From contig NZ_CANNDN010000001.1 of assembly GCF_947503465.1 (NCBI RefSeq), positions 1,364,001-1,428,000 on the forward strand: 64,000 nt of DNA. Reading direction: 5' to 3'. Both the position numbers and the translations under genes were made by a program. Positions within the stretch are counted from its first letter, which is position 1. The number at the start of each line of letters is the position of its first letter. Source of the stretch: an uncultured Tateyamaria sp. Lineage in GTDB: Bacteria; Pseudomonadota; Alphaproteobacteria; Rhodobacterales; Rhodobacteraceae. The notes under the pieces were generated by a model. The model had not been told where the DNA came from. It worked only from the letters and a program-made list of their open reading frames with translations, and did no database searches. Of this stretch, positions 27,147-36,660 are shown one piece after another.

Positions 27147-28016
27147 TCAGAGGTGCAATGTGCCGCTGATCAGCACATGCGCCTGCCCTTCGACCACCAC
27201 GCCGGTGATGGCGTCGCGGGGGCCCAGCACCTCGACCTGTGCCTGTCCGGGGCGGCCAAGGCCGTGACCCTGTTCCGCGGTGAAGGTCGGGCTGTCGATC
27301 ACCCCTTCGGACCAGAGATAGGCGGCCATGGCCCCGGTGGCCGATCCGGTAAACGGATCCTCGGCCGGGCTGGGCGGGGCCATGAGCAGGCGGGCAAAGG
27401 TGTCGCCCGCTTCGGTCGCGCCTTGAAGGATGCACCAGAACGGCTCCATCACGTCGGTGCCGTGCGCGCCCAACGTGTCGAGATAGGCGCGGAACGCCTG
27501 CATGTCGAAGCGGACGCGGTCGAGCGTCGCGCGGTCCCTGAGAACGGTGATGGTGAAAGGCAGCCCGGTCGAGGTCACGCGTGGGGGATGCAGGATGTCA
27601 TCGACGCCGAGACCGCCCACGGCTGCCACAAGTGCCGCATCGGGGCGCGCGCCGAAGGTCGGGGCGACTTGCGTCATACGGACGGACATGCCGGTGCCGT
27701 CCACGGGGACGATCCCTGCCCCGGTCTCCAACGTGACGGGGCCATCGCCAATCAGCCCGCGGTGGCGCAGCGCCGCGACGGTCGCGACGGTCGGATGCCC
27801 TGCAAACGGAATTTCACGACTTGCCAGGAAGTAACGCACGCGGATGTCGGCCACGTCCGAGGGGCCGGTGAAGGTGCATTCGACAAGCGAGGTTTCGCGG
27901 ACGACGGCCATGCAGGTGGCATCATCCAAGCCCGCGCCATCATGCACGACGGCGCAGCCATTGCCGCCAAAGGCCCGGTTGGTGAAGGCATCGACCCAGT
28001 CGACGTTGAATGGCAT
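27147..28016 (-). CDS. PhzF family isomerase
   Basis: Diaminopimelate-epimerase-fold protein of 289 aa. Family hallmarks are VDAFTNRAFGGNGCAVV at the N-terminus, SLVECTF with the catalytic Glu, the phosphate-like loop FAGHPTVATVAAL, and DPFTGSATGAMAAYL in the second half. PhzF itself isomerises a phenazine precursor, but most members outside phenazine clusters have unknown substrates and no phenazine genes are nearby. The ATG at 28016 has AAAGGGGAACC upstream. Confidence 0.85.
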   Translation of the reverse strand: MPFNVDWVDAFTNRAFGGNGCAVVHDGAGLDDATCMAVVRETSLVECTFTGPSDVADIRVRYFLASREIPFAGHPTVATVAALRHRGLIGDGPVTLETGAGIVPVDGTGMSVRMTQVAPTFGARPDAALVAAVGGLGVDDILHPPRVTSTGLPFTITVLRDRATLDRVRFDMQAFRAYLDTLGAHGTDVMEPFWCILQGATEAGDTFARLLMAPPSPAEDPFTGSATGAMAAYLWSEGVIDSPTFTAEQGHGLGRPGQAQVEVLGPRDAITGVVVEGQAHVLISGTLHL

Positions 28017-28120
28017 GGCTGGTTCCCCTTTTGCCGGTGTCCCGGCGCAGCTTAGGATGGACCGGTTCGGGCGGGAAGGGAATGTATGCTTGTCAGCGCA
28101 CGGCGCTGTGTGATGCGCAT

Positions 28121-28159
28121 GCCTCCCCCTCGGTCCCCCTCCGTGCCGGAGGGGGAGGC
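28121..28159. repeat. Strong inverted repeat downstream of the AraC-type gene
   Basis: GCCTCCCCCT (28121-28130) pairs perfectly with AGGGGGAGGC (28150-28159), and an inner CCCCTCC/GGAGGGG pairing extends the stem. It lies between the AraC-type gene and the PhzF gene, both on the minus strand, so it probably ends the araC-type transcript; it lacks a clear T run. Confidence 0.5.
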
Positions 28160-28225
28160 GGTCGCCTCTCCCGGCGGGACAGGGGTTGGGGGCAGAGGGG
28201 GGAGGCGCACTGTGTCGGGGCGCTG

Positions 28226-29140
28226 TCAGTGCCGGTTCCGGTAGACGCCCGGTGTTGTGCCCAACGTCTTGCGGAACACTGTCGTCAGGTGCGCCTGGCT
28301 GGAAAAGCCGCAGGCATAGGCGATTTCGACCAGCGGCAGGTCGGTCGCGGCCAGCAGGTCGCGCGCGCGGTCGAGGCGCATCCAGATCAGGAATTTGTAG
28401 GGCGCGACCCCGGCCCGCAGGCGGAACGCCCGGCTGAACTGGTAGACATCGCGCCCGCTGAGGCGCGCAAGGTCGGTCAGCGTCACCCCCTCTTCGATCC
28501 TGTCGTGCATGAGGTCGAGCACGCTGGAGAATTCGGCGTCGGACAAGGGCGCAGGGGTTCCGGGATAGCGCGTGACCTTGCCCGCCTTGTCGACCAGCAG
28601 GGCCGCGATGCCGAAGGCGGCGTGATCGACGGCCAACGCGTCGGTGCTGCCGCCCGAGCGCGCATTTTGCGCGATCGTGGTGCACATGGTCTCGATCCGC
28701 GGATCGCGGAAGGCCATCGTGTGCAGACGTTCCAGATCGGGCTTGTGCGCCCCGTTGAAGGCCCGCATCGCTTCGTCAAAGAGCGGCAGAGGCAGGCCGA
28801 CATTGATCAGCGAAAAGGAACTCTCCAATATGTAGTCGCAGTCCGCACCGGGGGGCGCCAGGATCGCCGTGCCGCGACCGAATGTGGTATGAAAAGGTCC
28901 TGCGCCAAGGTCGAATTCAGCCCGTGCAGCTTTGGCAGTTGCCAGTTGCAGGCTGTATTCAGCGAGCGGAGGATCCGGGTATGCACCCGCCGGATTGTTC
29001 ACGACGTCAAATACGCCGATTTTCTGTGACCCGAGCGTGGCTGCGTGCCGGATAAACTGCCCTTGCACGTAATTGGCGTCACCAGCCAGTTCAACAACCC
29101 GGACTGCGTCAGGCTTCGTTTCTGTCTGAGCAATTGTCAT
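28226..29140 (-). CDS. AraC family transcriptional regulator
   Basis: Regulator of 304 aa. The C-terminal hundred residues hold the two-HTH AraC domain: LTDLARLSGRDVYQFSRAFR and LVEIAYACGFSSQAHLTTVFRKTLGTTPGVYR. The N-terminal 190 residues show no recognisable cupin pattern; they should hold the effector or dimer domain. It may act on the downstream PhzF gene, which is co-directional, but no site is evident. Confidence 0.9.
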   Translation of the reverse strand: MTIAQTETKPDAVRVVELAGDANYVQGQFIRHAATLGSQKIGVFDVVNNPAGAYPDPPLAEYSLQLATAKAARAEFDLGAGPFHTTFGRGTAILAPPGADCDYILESSFSLINVGLPLPLFDEAMRAFNGAHKPDLERLHTMAFRDPRIETMCTTIAQNARSGGSTDALAVDHAAFGIAALLVDKAGKVTRYPGTPAPLSDAEFSSVLDLMHDRIEEGVTLTDLARLSGRDVYQFSRAFRLRAGVAPYKFLIWMRLDRARDLLAATDLPLVEIAYACGFSSQAHLTTVFRKTLGTTPGVYRNRH

Positions 29141-29254
29141 AAGCGGTTCCGTCCCAAGCGATGCAGCAGCCTAGCACAGGACGCGCCTGGCCCGTTCCAC
29201 ATTTTTGCGGACGGTATCCGGAGCAGGCGTGCGCGCGGCGCGCACGCCCTGACA

Positions 29255-29479
29255 TCAGTGCAGCGGCTGCGGCGCGTAGTCGTGTTGCCGCGCCAGCGCG
29301 TAGGCCAGCTTGCGATCCGCGACCAGCGCCAGTTGCTGTCCTTCGGCATCGTGCACGGCAAAGAGCTGGTCCAGCCCTTGGGCCTGGTCCTGCACCTCTT
29401 GCGGCAGCGCCTCGATGTCGATGGGTTTGACATAGACCATCCGGCCCACATCGGCGTTCAAATCAAAGGGCGTGTTCAT
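29255..29479 (-). CDS. DUF1150 family protein
   Basis: Small soluble protein of 74 aa. The DUF1150 pattern is RMVYVKPIDIEALP followed by LFAVHDAEGQQLALVADRKLAY. It begins 3 bp after the hsp20 gene ends, the pairing usual in alphaproteobacteria, so it is presumably co-induced with the small heat-shock protein. The molecular role is unknown. Confidence 0.88.
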   Translation of the reverse strand: MNTPFDLNADVGRMVYVKPIDIEALPQEVQDQAQGLDQLFAVHDAEGQQLALVADRKLAYALARQHDYAPQPLH

Positions 29480-29482
29480 GAC

Positions 29483-29893
29483 TCATCCTTTCCTGATGTT
29501 GATCGTCTGGACGATTGTCTCGGGCTTGGCTTGTGTCAGGTCGACATGCAGCAAACCGTTTTCCATCACCGCTTCGCCAACCTCGACCCCGTCGGCCAAC
29601 ACAAAACTGCGCTGGAACTGGCGCGCGGCAATGCCGCGATGCAGGAAGACGCGGTTTTCCGTGTCTTCGCCCTGGCGTCCCCGGATCACCAGTTGGCGGT
29701 CTTCGACCGTGATGGACAGGTCATCCTCGGCAAATCCGGCCACGGCCAGGGTGATGCGGTACGACAGGTCCGCCGTCTGTTCGATATTGAACGGCGGATA
29801 GCCTTCGGCACTTTTGGCCGTGCGTTCCAGCAGGCGTTCCAGTTGCTCGAACCCCAGCATGTGGGGGTATGAGGCAAGGGTCATCTTCGTCAT
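29483..29893 (-). CDS. Hsp20/alpha-crystallin small heat-shock protein
   Basis: ATP-independent holdase of 136 aa. The alpha-crystallin domain covers about residues 30-130, with FNIEQTADLSYRITLAVAGF, the L-I-R-G-R core and GLLHVDLTQAKPE. The N-terminal GFEQLERLLERTAKSA is typical of the IbpA-like class in this group. I chose the ATG at 29893 because AAAGGA is nine bases upstream. It is first in a two-gene unit with the DUF1150 gene. Confidence 0.9.
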   Translation of the reverse strand: MTKMTLASYPHMLGFEQLERLLERTAKSAEGYPPFNIEQTADLSYRITLAVAGFAEDDLSITVEDRQLVIRGRQGEDTENRVFLHRGIAARQFQRSFVLADGVEVGEAVMENGLLHVDLTQAKPETIVQTINIRKG

Positions 29894-30050
29894 GCGACAC
29901 GTCCTTTTGGTCAAGCGACAGTCAGGTTTCCGCCCCTGTTGCGGCAGCGGATAGGGTAAATATGGGCAGAAATGTTGACCGGAACAAGGTCTAGGCGGTT
30001 GGGATGGTTGTGATTATATTAAAGGCTCTGCAATTGCTTGGAATCGCGCC

Positions 30051-30275
30051 ATGAATGCCCCTTCGGACATTTCGATGAAGACAGACGAAGTGTTGCGCGT
30101 TGAACTGGAGGTGTTCAAGCGTGAGCACCGCGATCTGGATGAAGCCATCGCCGCATTGCAGGAAAAGGCCACGGGCGATCAGTTGACCCTTCAGCGGCTC
30201 AAGAAGAAGAAGCTGCGTCTCAAGGACCAGATCGCCATTATCGAAGACCGCCTGACCCCTGACATCATCGCCTGA
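30051..30275 (+). CDS. YdcH family (DUF465) protein
   Basis: Helical protein of 74 aa rich in charged residues, with the YdcH core FKREHRDLDEAIAAL and LKKKKLRLKDQIAIIED, which forms a coiled-coil hairpin. The function is unknown; the family is widespread in Proteobacteria. It precedes purE by 121 bp on the same strand. Confidence 0.88.
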   Translation: MNAPSDISMKTDEVLRVELEVFKREHRDLDEAIAALQEKATGDQLTLQRLKKKKLRLKDQIAIIEDRLTPDIIA

Positions 30276-30396
30276 TCCTTTCGCCCCGGCCATGCTGCGA
30301 CGCAGCATCGTGTCCGGTGAATCCGGTTGGGGCGGCATTGCCTATGGGTCTGATCTGGCTATAGTGCGCGCTTCTTGAACATGAGGGCGGCAAGAC

Positions 30397-30885
30397 ATGA
30401 CCCAGACCCCTGTTGGCATCATCATGGGCAGCCAGTCCGATTGGCCCACCCTGCGCGAAGCCGCCGAGATGCTGGACGCGCTGGAGGTGCCATATGAGGC
30501 ACGGATCGTGTCGGCCCACCGGACGCCGGACCGGTTGTGGGACTATGGCAGGACGGCCGTGGACCGGGGATTGAAGGTGATCATTGCCGGTGCCGGGGGT
30601 GCCGCGCATTTGCCGGGTATGATGGCATCGAAGACGCGTGTTCCGGTGATTGGCGTGCCGGTCCAGACCAAGGCCCTGAGCGGGGTCGACAGCCTGTATT
30701 CCATCCTGCAGATGCCGCGTGGGTTCCCCGTGGCAACCATGGCGATCGGCGCGGCCGGTGCCGCCAATGCCGGGTTGATGGCGGCGGGCATTCTGGCCGT
30801 GTCCGACGACGCGTTGGCCGCGCGGCTGGAGGCATGGCGCGACGCGTTGTCGGCGTCGATCCCGGAGGTGCCGCAGGATGACTGA
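30397..30885 (+). CDS. purE: 5-(carboxyamino)imidazole ribonucleotide mutase
   Basis: Class I PurE of 162 aa. It moves the carboxyl group of N5-CAIR to make CAIR in purine synthesis. The nucleotide-binding motif [12 protein letters not shown], the catalytic SAHRTPDRL and the loop [12 protein letters not shown] are all present. It overlaps purK by 8 bp, and the two enzymes act in sequence. Confidence 0.95.
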   Translation: MTQTPVGIIMGSQSDWPTLREAAEMLDALEVPYEARIVSAHRTPDRLWDYGRTAVDRGLKVIIAGAGGAAHLPGMMASKTRVPVIGVPVQTKALSGVDSLYSILQMPRGFPVATMAIGAAGAANAGLMAAGILAVSDDALAARLEAWRDALSASIPEVPQDD

Positions 30886-31945
30886 ACCGCTGGCACCGGG
30901 GTCGACCATCGGCATTCTGGGCGGCGGTCAACTGGGCCGGATGCTGTCAGTTGCGGCCAGCCGCCTGGGCTTTCGCACCCATGTCTTTGATCCGTCCGAC
31001 CTGCCCCCTGCGGGCGATGTTGCGCATTTGGTGACGACGGCCCCCTATGAAGACAACGACGCGCTGTTTGCCTTTGCCACCACGGTGGATGTCGTCACAT
31101 ATGAATTCGAGAATATCCCGACCCTGACGCTGGATGCGCTGGAAGATCACGCACCGATCCGCCCGGGCCGCGAGGCGTTGCGGGTGAGCCAGGACCGGCT
31201 GGTGGAAAAGGAGTTCCTGCAGGGTCTGGGCCTGAAGACCGCGCCCTTTGCGGATGTGCCGGACATGGCGGCCCTGGCGACGGCCCTGCCCCAAATCGGA
31301 GCGCCCGCCATTCTGAAGACCCGCCGGTTTGGATATGACGGCAAGGGGCAGGCCCGCATCACGGACCCCGGTGACGCCGAGGCCGCATGGGCCGAAATGC
31401 AGGGCGCACCCGCCCTGCTGGAAGGGTTCGTGGATTTCAGCCACGAAGTGTCCGTCATTGCCGCACGTGGACCGGACGGGTCTGTCGCCTGTTTCGACCC
31501 CGGCGAGAATGTGCACAAGGATGGCATCCTGCACACAACCACCGTTCCGGCCCGCCTGACCCCGTCGCAGCGCACCGATGCCGTCCTGTTGGCTGCCAAC
31601 ATTCTGAATGCGCTGGACTATGTGGGGGTTCTGGGTGTTGAACTGTTTGTCACGCCGCAGGGTTTGATCGTGAACGAGATTGCGCCGCGCGTGCACAACT
31701 CGGGCCACTGGACCCAGCAGGGCTGTGTCGTGGACCAGTTTGAACAGCATATTCGTGCCATAGCCGGGTGGCCCCTGGGCGACGGCAGGCGGCACGCGGA
31801 TGTGGTGATGGAGAACCTGATCGGCGACGACATGGACCGGGTGCCCGAACTGGCCCGCACCCCTGCGACGGCCCTGCATCTTTATGGCAAGGCCGAGGCC
31901 CGCACGGGCCGCAAGATGGGCCATGTGAACCGGATTGTCGGCTAG
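30878..31945 (+). CDS. purK: 5-(carboxyamino)imidazole ribonucleotide synthase
   Basis: ATP-grasp enzyme of 355 aa that makes N5-CAIR from AIR, ATP and bicarbonate. Visible motifs are [38 protein letters not shown] and [14 protein letters not shown]. It is the substrate-supplying partner of PurE. The stop overlaps that of phnM on the other strand by 4 bp. Confidence 0.95.
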   Translation: MTEPLAPGSTIGILGGGQLGRMLSVAASRLGFRTHVFDPSDLPPAGDVAHLVTTAPYEDNDALFAFATTVDVVTYEFENIPTLTLDALEDHAPIRPGREALRVSQDRLVEKEFLQGLGLKTAPFADVPDMAALATALPQIGAPAILKTRRFGYDGKGQARITDPGDAEAAWAEMQGAPALLEGFVDFSHEVSVIAARGPDGSVACFDPGENVHKDGILHTTTVPARLTPSQRTDAVLLAANILNALDYVGVLGVELFVTPQGLIVNEIAPRVHNSGHWTQQGCVVDQFEQHIRAIAGWPLGDGRRHADVVMENLIGDDMDRVPELARTPATALHLYGKAEARTGRKMGHVNRIVG

Positions 31946-33087
31946 GCTGCGGCAACGAAACGCTGTGCGATATCGCCCGACATGTAGCTGACGCGCCCAC
32001 CGGACAGCGTGGCCGCCACCCGGTCGTGACTGTCGAGGATCACAAGGTCCGCCCGTTTGCCGGCGTCCAACGTGCCGCGGTCCGACAGGCCCAGAACAGC
32101 CGCCGGGCCCGATGACACAAGCGCCCAGGCCCCGGCCAGGTCCATCAGCCCGCTTTTGGCCAACATCAATGCCGCACGCCGGGGCGACGGATAATGATAA
32201 TCCGATGCGATGGCGTCACAGAACCCCATGGCAATCAGGTCGAGGGCGGACGCGTTGCCCTTGTGGGACCCGCCCCGCACCACGTTGGGAGAGCCCAGGA
32301 CCACCAGATCGCCCGCGTCATGTGCCGCCTGCGCCGCCTCGGGCGTTTCGGGGAATTCGGCCACGGTTGCGCCGCGCGCATGCCACGTGGCGCGCTGTGC
32401 CTGGGTGTGGTCGTCGTGGCTGCCGATTATCACACCGGCCTTTTGGAGCGCGGCGCACAGCGTGTCGAGCGCGGCGGGCACCTCGCCCCCGCGCGCATGC
32501 AAATCCAGCAGCATCCTGAAATGCACATCCGGATTGCGCCCGGCCTTGAGCGCCTGCCCGGTCAGGCGCGGCGGTTTGCGCCCGTCGGCCAGCCGGTCAT
32601 GCGGCAAGTGGTCGTTGAACACGACATAGCCCACATTCCAATCCGCAATCCGGGCGGGCAGGTCGGAATAGAGGTCGAGCATGTGGGTTTCGAACCGCAA
32701 TTGCGGGCGCAGGTCGGTGACAACCTTGTCGCGTGTCGCACTGAGCGCGCCAAACACCTGATCGGCAAAGTCGAGCCCGCGTAGCCCGCCTTCCCAACTG
32801 ACGAACTGGGCCATGACGGCGGTGGTGATGCCGTTGGCCGCGATCTCGGCCTCGGCGGCCACGATGCCGTCGTTCATCTGTTTCATCGCGCCCCGGCGCG
32901 GGGCCATGTGCCGTTCGAACCCGTCGCCGTGCACATCGACAATCCCGGGCAGAATCCGGTAACCGCGCAAGTTAACCGCACGGCCGACCGGCGCATCGGC
33001 AACCACGCCGCCCGCAATCGAAAGGCGGGTGTCTTCGACGCCGGAGGGCAGCAACACTTCTGCCGCGACGAGGTCAATCTCGATCAT
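31942..33087 (-). CDS. phnM: PhnM-like alpha-D-ribose 1-methylphosphonate 5-triphosphate diphosphatase
   Basis: Amidohydrolase-fold enzyme of 381 aa. The metal motif is [13 protein letters not shown], with SHDDHTQAQ and [10 protein letters not shown] further on, all as in PhnM. PhnM releases pyrophosphate from ribose 1-alkylphosphonate 5-triphosphate in the C-P lyase pathway. No other phn genes are in the window, so the rest of the pathway must lie elsewhere or the enzyme serves another substrate. ATG 33087 has an AGGAA ribosome-binding site; a GTG one codon upstream is possible. It overlaps the upstream lipase gene. Confidence 0.85.
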   Translation of the reverse strand: MIEIDLVAAEVLLPSGVEDTRLSIAGGVVADAPVGRAVNLRGYRILPGIVDVHGDGFERHMAPRRGAMKQMNDGIVAAEAEIAANGITTAVMAQFVSWEGGLRGLDFADQVFGALSATRDKVVTDLRPQLRFETHMLDLYSDLPARIADWNVGYVVFNDHLPHDRLADGRKPPRLTGQALKAGRNPDVHFRMLLDLHARGGEVPAALDTLCAALQKAGVIIGSHDDHTQAQRATWHARGATVAEFPETPEAAQAAHDAGDLVVLGSPNVVRGGSHKGNASALDLIAMGFCDAIASDYHYPSPRRAALMLAKSGLMDLAGAWALVSSGPAAVLGLSDRGTLDAGKRADLVILDSHDRVAATLSGGRVSYMSGDIAQRFVAAA

Positions 33088-33844
33088 CACCGTTTCCTGT
33101 CAAACAGTCCCCGTCGGGACAGCCGAGCTGTTCCAACACCGCATCGACCCAGCGCAATTCGCGGTCGAAGGATCCGTTTTCCAAAAAGGTGAGCACCTGC
33201 GCAATGACATTCGGGTTGTTCATCATGAATGTGTGCGTGACCGGCAACACGATATGGTCCTGCATACCGGCGACGGGGGTCGAGACCACCGACACCTTGC
33301 CGTCATCCCGCCCCGGCAACAGCGACGAGAAATAGGGGTTGAGCGATTGTTCCCCCGCGATCACACCGACCGGATAGGTCACGGCGGGCAAGCGGCGCGG
33401 CAGGCTGTCGGGCCCTGTGCCCAATTGCCGTCCCGCCGGGCCATTGAACCAGCCAAACGCTTCGAGATCCCCGAGTTCATCCACCACCTCGCTGCCGCGG
33501 TTGGGCGGGGCCAGCATCACCGTGCGCCCCATTCGGGCCGGTGTCGGATTGTTGGCAAACCAGTGGCGCACCAGAATGCCCCCCATGGAATGGGTCACGA
33601 AGTGCACGGTGTCGGTGCCGCACGCCTTGATCGCGCGCGGCATGACATCCTGCGCCAGGGTCTGGACCGTTTCGGACGTCGAGGGGTAGCCGGGCCGCAC
33701 GACCCGGTAGCCATCCGCAAGCAGCGCCTGTTCCAGCACCACCAGCGACGCTTCGGTTCGGGCAAGCCCGTGCAAGAGCACCACGCAATCCGCGCGGGCC
33801 GTGGTGGCAAGAAGGGACATGACAAGGGCAGTAATCCATCTCAT
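33074..33844 (-). CDS. Exported alpha/beta-hydrolase (triacylglycerol lipase-like)
   Basis: Predicted periplasmic hydrolase of 256 aa with a short signal peptide ending TTARA at about residue 18. The nucleophile elbow is THSMGG, preceded by the oxyanion strand [12 protein letters not shown], and DGKVSV and the late His in VTHTFMM complete a likely triad. Related proteins are annotated as PGAP1-like or lipase-like acyl hydrolases. It overlaps the start of phnM by 14 bp. Confidence 0.82.
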   Translation of the reverse strand: MRWITALVMSLLATTARADCVVLLHGLARTEASLVVLEQALLADGYRVVRPGYPSTSETVQTLAQDVMPRAIKACGTDTVHFVTHSMGGILVRHWFANNPTPARMGRTVMLAPPNRGSEVVDELGDLEAFGWFNGPAGRQLGTGPDSLPRRLPAVTYPVGVIAGEQSLNPYFSSLLPGRDDGKVSVVSTPVAGMQDHIVLPVTHTFMMNNPNVIAQVLTFLENGSFDRELRWVDAVLEQLGCPDGDCLTGNGDDRD

Positions 33845-33914
33845 GGCTTTCAGATAGCCCCTTGGGTGCGGTTATGGAATGATGACGCGTCGTCGAAATT
33901 TCAAAGGCCCGAAC

Positions 33915-34367
33915 ATGCGTCCCAAATCCCCCCGCCTTGCCGTGCGTGCCGTCATTGTCGAAGACGGACGGTTGTTGATGGTAAACGCCTGGCATACGTC
34001 CAAAAGCGATCTGATGTGTGCGCCGGGCGGCGGGGTCGAGGTGGGCAGCAGCCTGCCCGCCAACCTGGCACGCGAGGTGCACGAGGAGACGGGTCTGACC
34101 ATCGAAGTGGGCGCGCCCTGTCTGGTGAACGAATACCACGATGCGCCCAGCCAGTTTCATCAGGTCGAGGTGTTCTTTCGCTGTCGGGTGGTGCCCGGCA
34201 CCCCCCGCCCGGACGTGTGGCATGATGCCGAAGCCGTCGTGACCGAGCGGCGCTGGCTGACGCGCGAGGACCTGGCGGCGGTGCCGCACAAGCCCGACAG
34301 TCTGGGCCGCGTGGCGTTTGGGGAGGGGGCCGTCAGCTATGACCCGCTGGAACCTTTGGCGCGGTAA
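33915..34367 (+). CDS. NUDIX hydrolase with an altered Nudix box
   Basis: Protein of about 150 aa. The Nudix box GGGVEVGSSLPANLAREVHEETGL keeps REVHEETGL, but the first conserved Glu of G-x5-E is replaced by Ser. The remaining catalytic Glu residues are intact, so activity is likely but not certain. I chose ATG 33915 because AAAGG is seven bases upstream; ATG 33879 would add 12 basic residues. The end overlaps the EamA gene tail to tail by 35 bp. Confidence 0.8.
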   Translation: MRPKSPRLAVRAVIVEDGRLLMVNAWHTSKSDLMCAPGGGVEVGSSLPANLAREVHEETGLTIEVGAPCLVNEYHDAPSQFHQVEVFFRCRVVPGTPRPDVWHDAEAVVTERRWLTREDLAAVPHKPDSLGRVAFGEGAVSYDPLEPLAR

Positions 34368-35184
34368 CCGCCACTGCAATCCCGCCGACAACCAGGGCCG
34401 CGGACAGGCCCAGCAGCACCGAAAGCGTCTCTCCCAACAGCAGCGCCCCGGCCACGATGGCAATGATCGGCACGCTGAGTTGCACAACCGCGGCCGTTTG
34501 TCCGGCCAGCCGGGGCAGGATGCTGTACCACAGCGCGTAGCCCAGCCCGGATGTCACGGCCCCTGACAGAATGGCCAGGGCGATACCCGAGGGCGCCGCA
34601 TGCAGGCCAGTCCCCAAAAGCAGCATCGCCAGAAGTGGCAGCGTCCAGACAAAGTTGGCAGCCGTGGCTGCCAACGGGTCGCGCGCGCCCTTGCCCGCCA
34701 GCGTGTAGGCGGCCCACCCCAGCCCGGCGATGACCATGAGCATCGCGCCCGTCAGATCGCCGCCGCCGCCATCCCTGGGCCAGAGCGCCAGCAGCAGGCC
34801 TGCAAACGCGATGCCGGCCCCGGTGATTTGCCGCACTGTCGGCGCGCTGCCGCGCAGGGCGGACCAGCCGAACATGGTGACCTGGACCGTGCCAAAGAGG
34901 ATGAGCGCCCCAAGCCCGGCATCAAGCGTCACATAGGCGAGCGAGAACCCGATCATGTACGCCCCGAGGCTGAGCGCGCCGACGATGCGGCCGCGGTCCA
35001 GCATCGGCAGCGCCCCACCCCGCACCGTCAGGATCATGCACAGCGCCACCGCGCCCGCCAGCACCCGGATCATGGCAAAGCTGGACGGGTCAATTGCGCC
35101 ACTGTCCACGGCCATGCGGTTCAGGACCGAATTGGCGGCAAAGGCGATCATGGTCAGGCAGACAAGCAGGGGCAAAGGCATCAT
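34333..35184 (-). CDS. EamA-family (DMT) transporter
   Basis: Inner-membrane protein of about 283 aa with ten predicted helices in two EamA repeats; ANSVLNRMAV opens the first and GWAAYTLAGKGARD the second. Members export amino acids, metabolites or drugs; the substrate is unknown. I start at ATG 35184, one base after the stop of the upstream P-loop gene, which implies coupling. Confidence 0.85.
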   Translation of the reverse strand: MMPLPLLVCLTMIAFAANSVLNRMAVDSGAIDPSSFAMIRVLAGAVALCMILTVRGGALPMLDRGRIVGALSLGAYMIGFSLAYVTLDAGLGALILFGTVQVTMFGWSALRGSAPTVRQITGAGIAFAGLLLALWPRDGGGGDLTGAMLMVIAGLGWAAYTLAGKGARDPLAATAANFVWTLPLLAMLLLGTGLHAAPSGIALAILSGAVTSGLGYALWYSILPRLAGQTAAVVQLSVPIIAIVAGALLLGETLSVLLGLSAALVVGGIAVAVTAPKVPAGHS

Positions 35185-35185
35185 G

Positions 35186-35731
35186 TCAGCGATGTGGAAT
35201 GCCAAGGTTGCCAATGGCAAGGGCGGTTCCAAGGTCTGACAGAAAGGTGTTCACCTGTGCAGCGGTCGTAAAGCGGTACGTGGTCTTGTCCGCCGGGGCC
35301 GTGTCGTAGAGCGCCTGCAGTTTCGCCCGCGACCGGTGCCGGGTGCGCCAGATGAACGCGAGGAATTCAAGGCTGAACTGTTCCGGACACCCCTGCGGCA
35401 GGTCGGGCCGGGTGTGCCCGTAGTGGCGCACGGTCCGCCACAGCACCCGGCGCAGGCGCAGCATGAGCGGCAGGTCAAGCCAGATCAGCGTGTCCGCGCG
35501 CGCCAGCCGCTGCGCATAGGTCGCGCTGTGCCCGCCTTCGAAGATCCACTGCGGCTCTGCGATCACATCAAGGGTCATTTGCGATTTCTCGGCCCTGTCC
35601 CGTTCGACCCAGCCCGCTGTCCAGTGGATGTGATCCATATGGATGACCGGCAGGAACGTCTTTTCGCCCAACCGCCGGGCGAGTGTCGATTTCCCCGACC
35701 CCGGTTGGCCTATGATCATCACGCGTTGCAT
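35186..35731 (-). CDS. P-loop NTPase (adenylate kinase/FlaR-like)
   Basis: Protein of 181 aa with the Walker A loop GQPGSGKST at residues 8-16, HMDHIHWTAGW after it and WLDLPLMLRLRRVLWRT in the lid region. This is the pattern of adenylate kinase-like proteins often labelled topology modulation protein. Real substrates are unknown. I start at the ATG before QRVMIIG; an upstream extension is Arg-rich and not conserved in appearance. It is coupled to the EamA gene. Confidence 0.8.
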   Translation of the reverse strand: MQRVMIIGQPGSGKSTLARRLGEKTFLPVIHMDHIHWTAGWVERDRAEKSQMTLDVIAEPQWIFEGGHSATYAQRLARADTLIWLDLPLMLRLRRVLWRTVRHYGHTRPDLPQGCPEQFSLEFLAFIWRTRHRSRAKLQALYDTAPADKTTYRFTTAAQVNTFLSDLGTALAIGNLGIPHR

Positions 35732-35868
35732 GGCGGGACGTTCGCCGAAGGCGCGGGCGCGTGCAAGAGGTGCGGTGCGACACGCGACCTGCGGACAGGG
35801 ATACGACAGGCCGGACCATGTGTGCGCCTGATCCGCCCTGTCGTGTCGCCGGGGCCGCAGCCAGTCCG

Positions 35869-36660
35869 TCACGCAAGGATGTCCTTCAGCAAAAGCTGCC
35901 CCATCAAAGGCCCCGCGTGCATGACGTCATCGGCCCTGTGCAAATCATCCGTGCCGAATTTTGTTGCGCCCACGCGGTAGTCTTCCTTGGTCAGGCAGGC
36001 CCGCGTTATGGTTTCGGCGGGCTGCGGCACCACGGTCACGTCGGTCACATCCGCAAAGGCAGCAACATGTGCATCGTTGTAGGCGCGCGCAAGGTTGGCA
36101 CCGTCCTTGCGGTTCAGGATACGCTTGAGACCGTTCAAGTTGGGACGATGGGTCAAAGTGCCCTCTGCCAGAAAGGGGGCGGGCAGCACGCAGATTGGCA
36201 CAGCGCAGTGCGCGCGCGCCTCGGCCGCGATGCGAAAGGCATAGTTGCTTGTTATTATGCCTTTCAGACACTCGTGGAAGGCCGCAGAGGTCAAAAGCCG
36301 CCGTCTGTTCGGGGGCGCATTTAGGGAATTGACCGCCTCGACAACAAGAGCGCCGCCATTCCAGTCGGAAACAACATGGTCCCTCAGAATATTGAAGATA
36401 TTGAACATCGTGACGGTGTGAGACACGAATACGATCTTGTCGAACTTCGTAAGTTCAATTCTGTCGGAATATCCGCCACTTTTCCAGAACGCGGCCAATT
36501 CCGGGCCCATCGCCATCAATTGCGATCCCTGATAGGAGAATTGATCTTCGAATTGGCGTGGCCAGGTCACGGCGGTAATGTCACACTCTGACTTGGAATA
36601 TGCCTTGGCCGCTTCCATCATCATCGCAAGATGGCTGTCGCCGATCATACAAATCTTCAT
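35869..36660 (-). CDS. SGNH-hydrolase-like protein paired with a GSCFA protein
   Basis: Soluble protein of 263 aa, no signal peptide. The start MKICMIGDSHLAMM carries a GDSH block I, and DDLHRADDVMHAG near the end resembles the D-x-x-H block V of SGNH/GDSL enzymes, so an esterase or acetyltransferase-like fold is likely. Its ATG overlaps the stop of the GSCFA gene by ATGA, suggesting joint action on a surface or polysaccharide substrate. Base composition is a little lower in GC than the surroundings. Confidence 0.65.
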   Translation of the reverse strand: MKICMIGDSHLAMMMEAAKAYSKSECDITAVTWPRQFEDQFSYQGSQLMAMGPELAAFWKSGGYSDRIELTKFDKIVFVSHTVTMFNIFNILRDHVVSDWNGGALVVEAVNSLNAPPNRRRLLTSAAFHECLKGIITSNYAFRIAAEARAHCAVPICVLPAPFLAEGTLTHRPNLNGLKRILNRKDGANLARAYNDAHVAAFADVTDVTVVPQPAETITRACLTKEDYRVGATKFGTDDLHRADDVMHAGPLMGQLLLKDILA

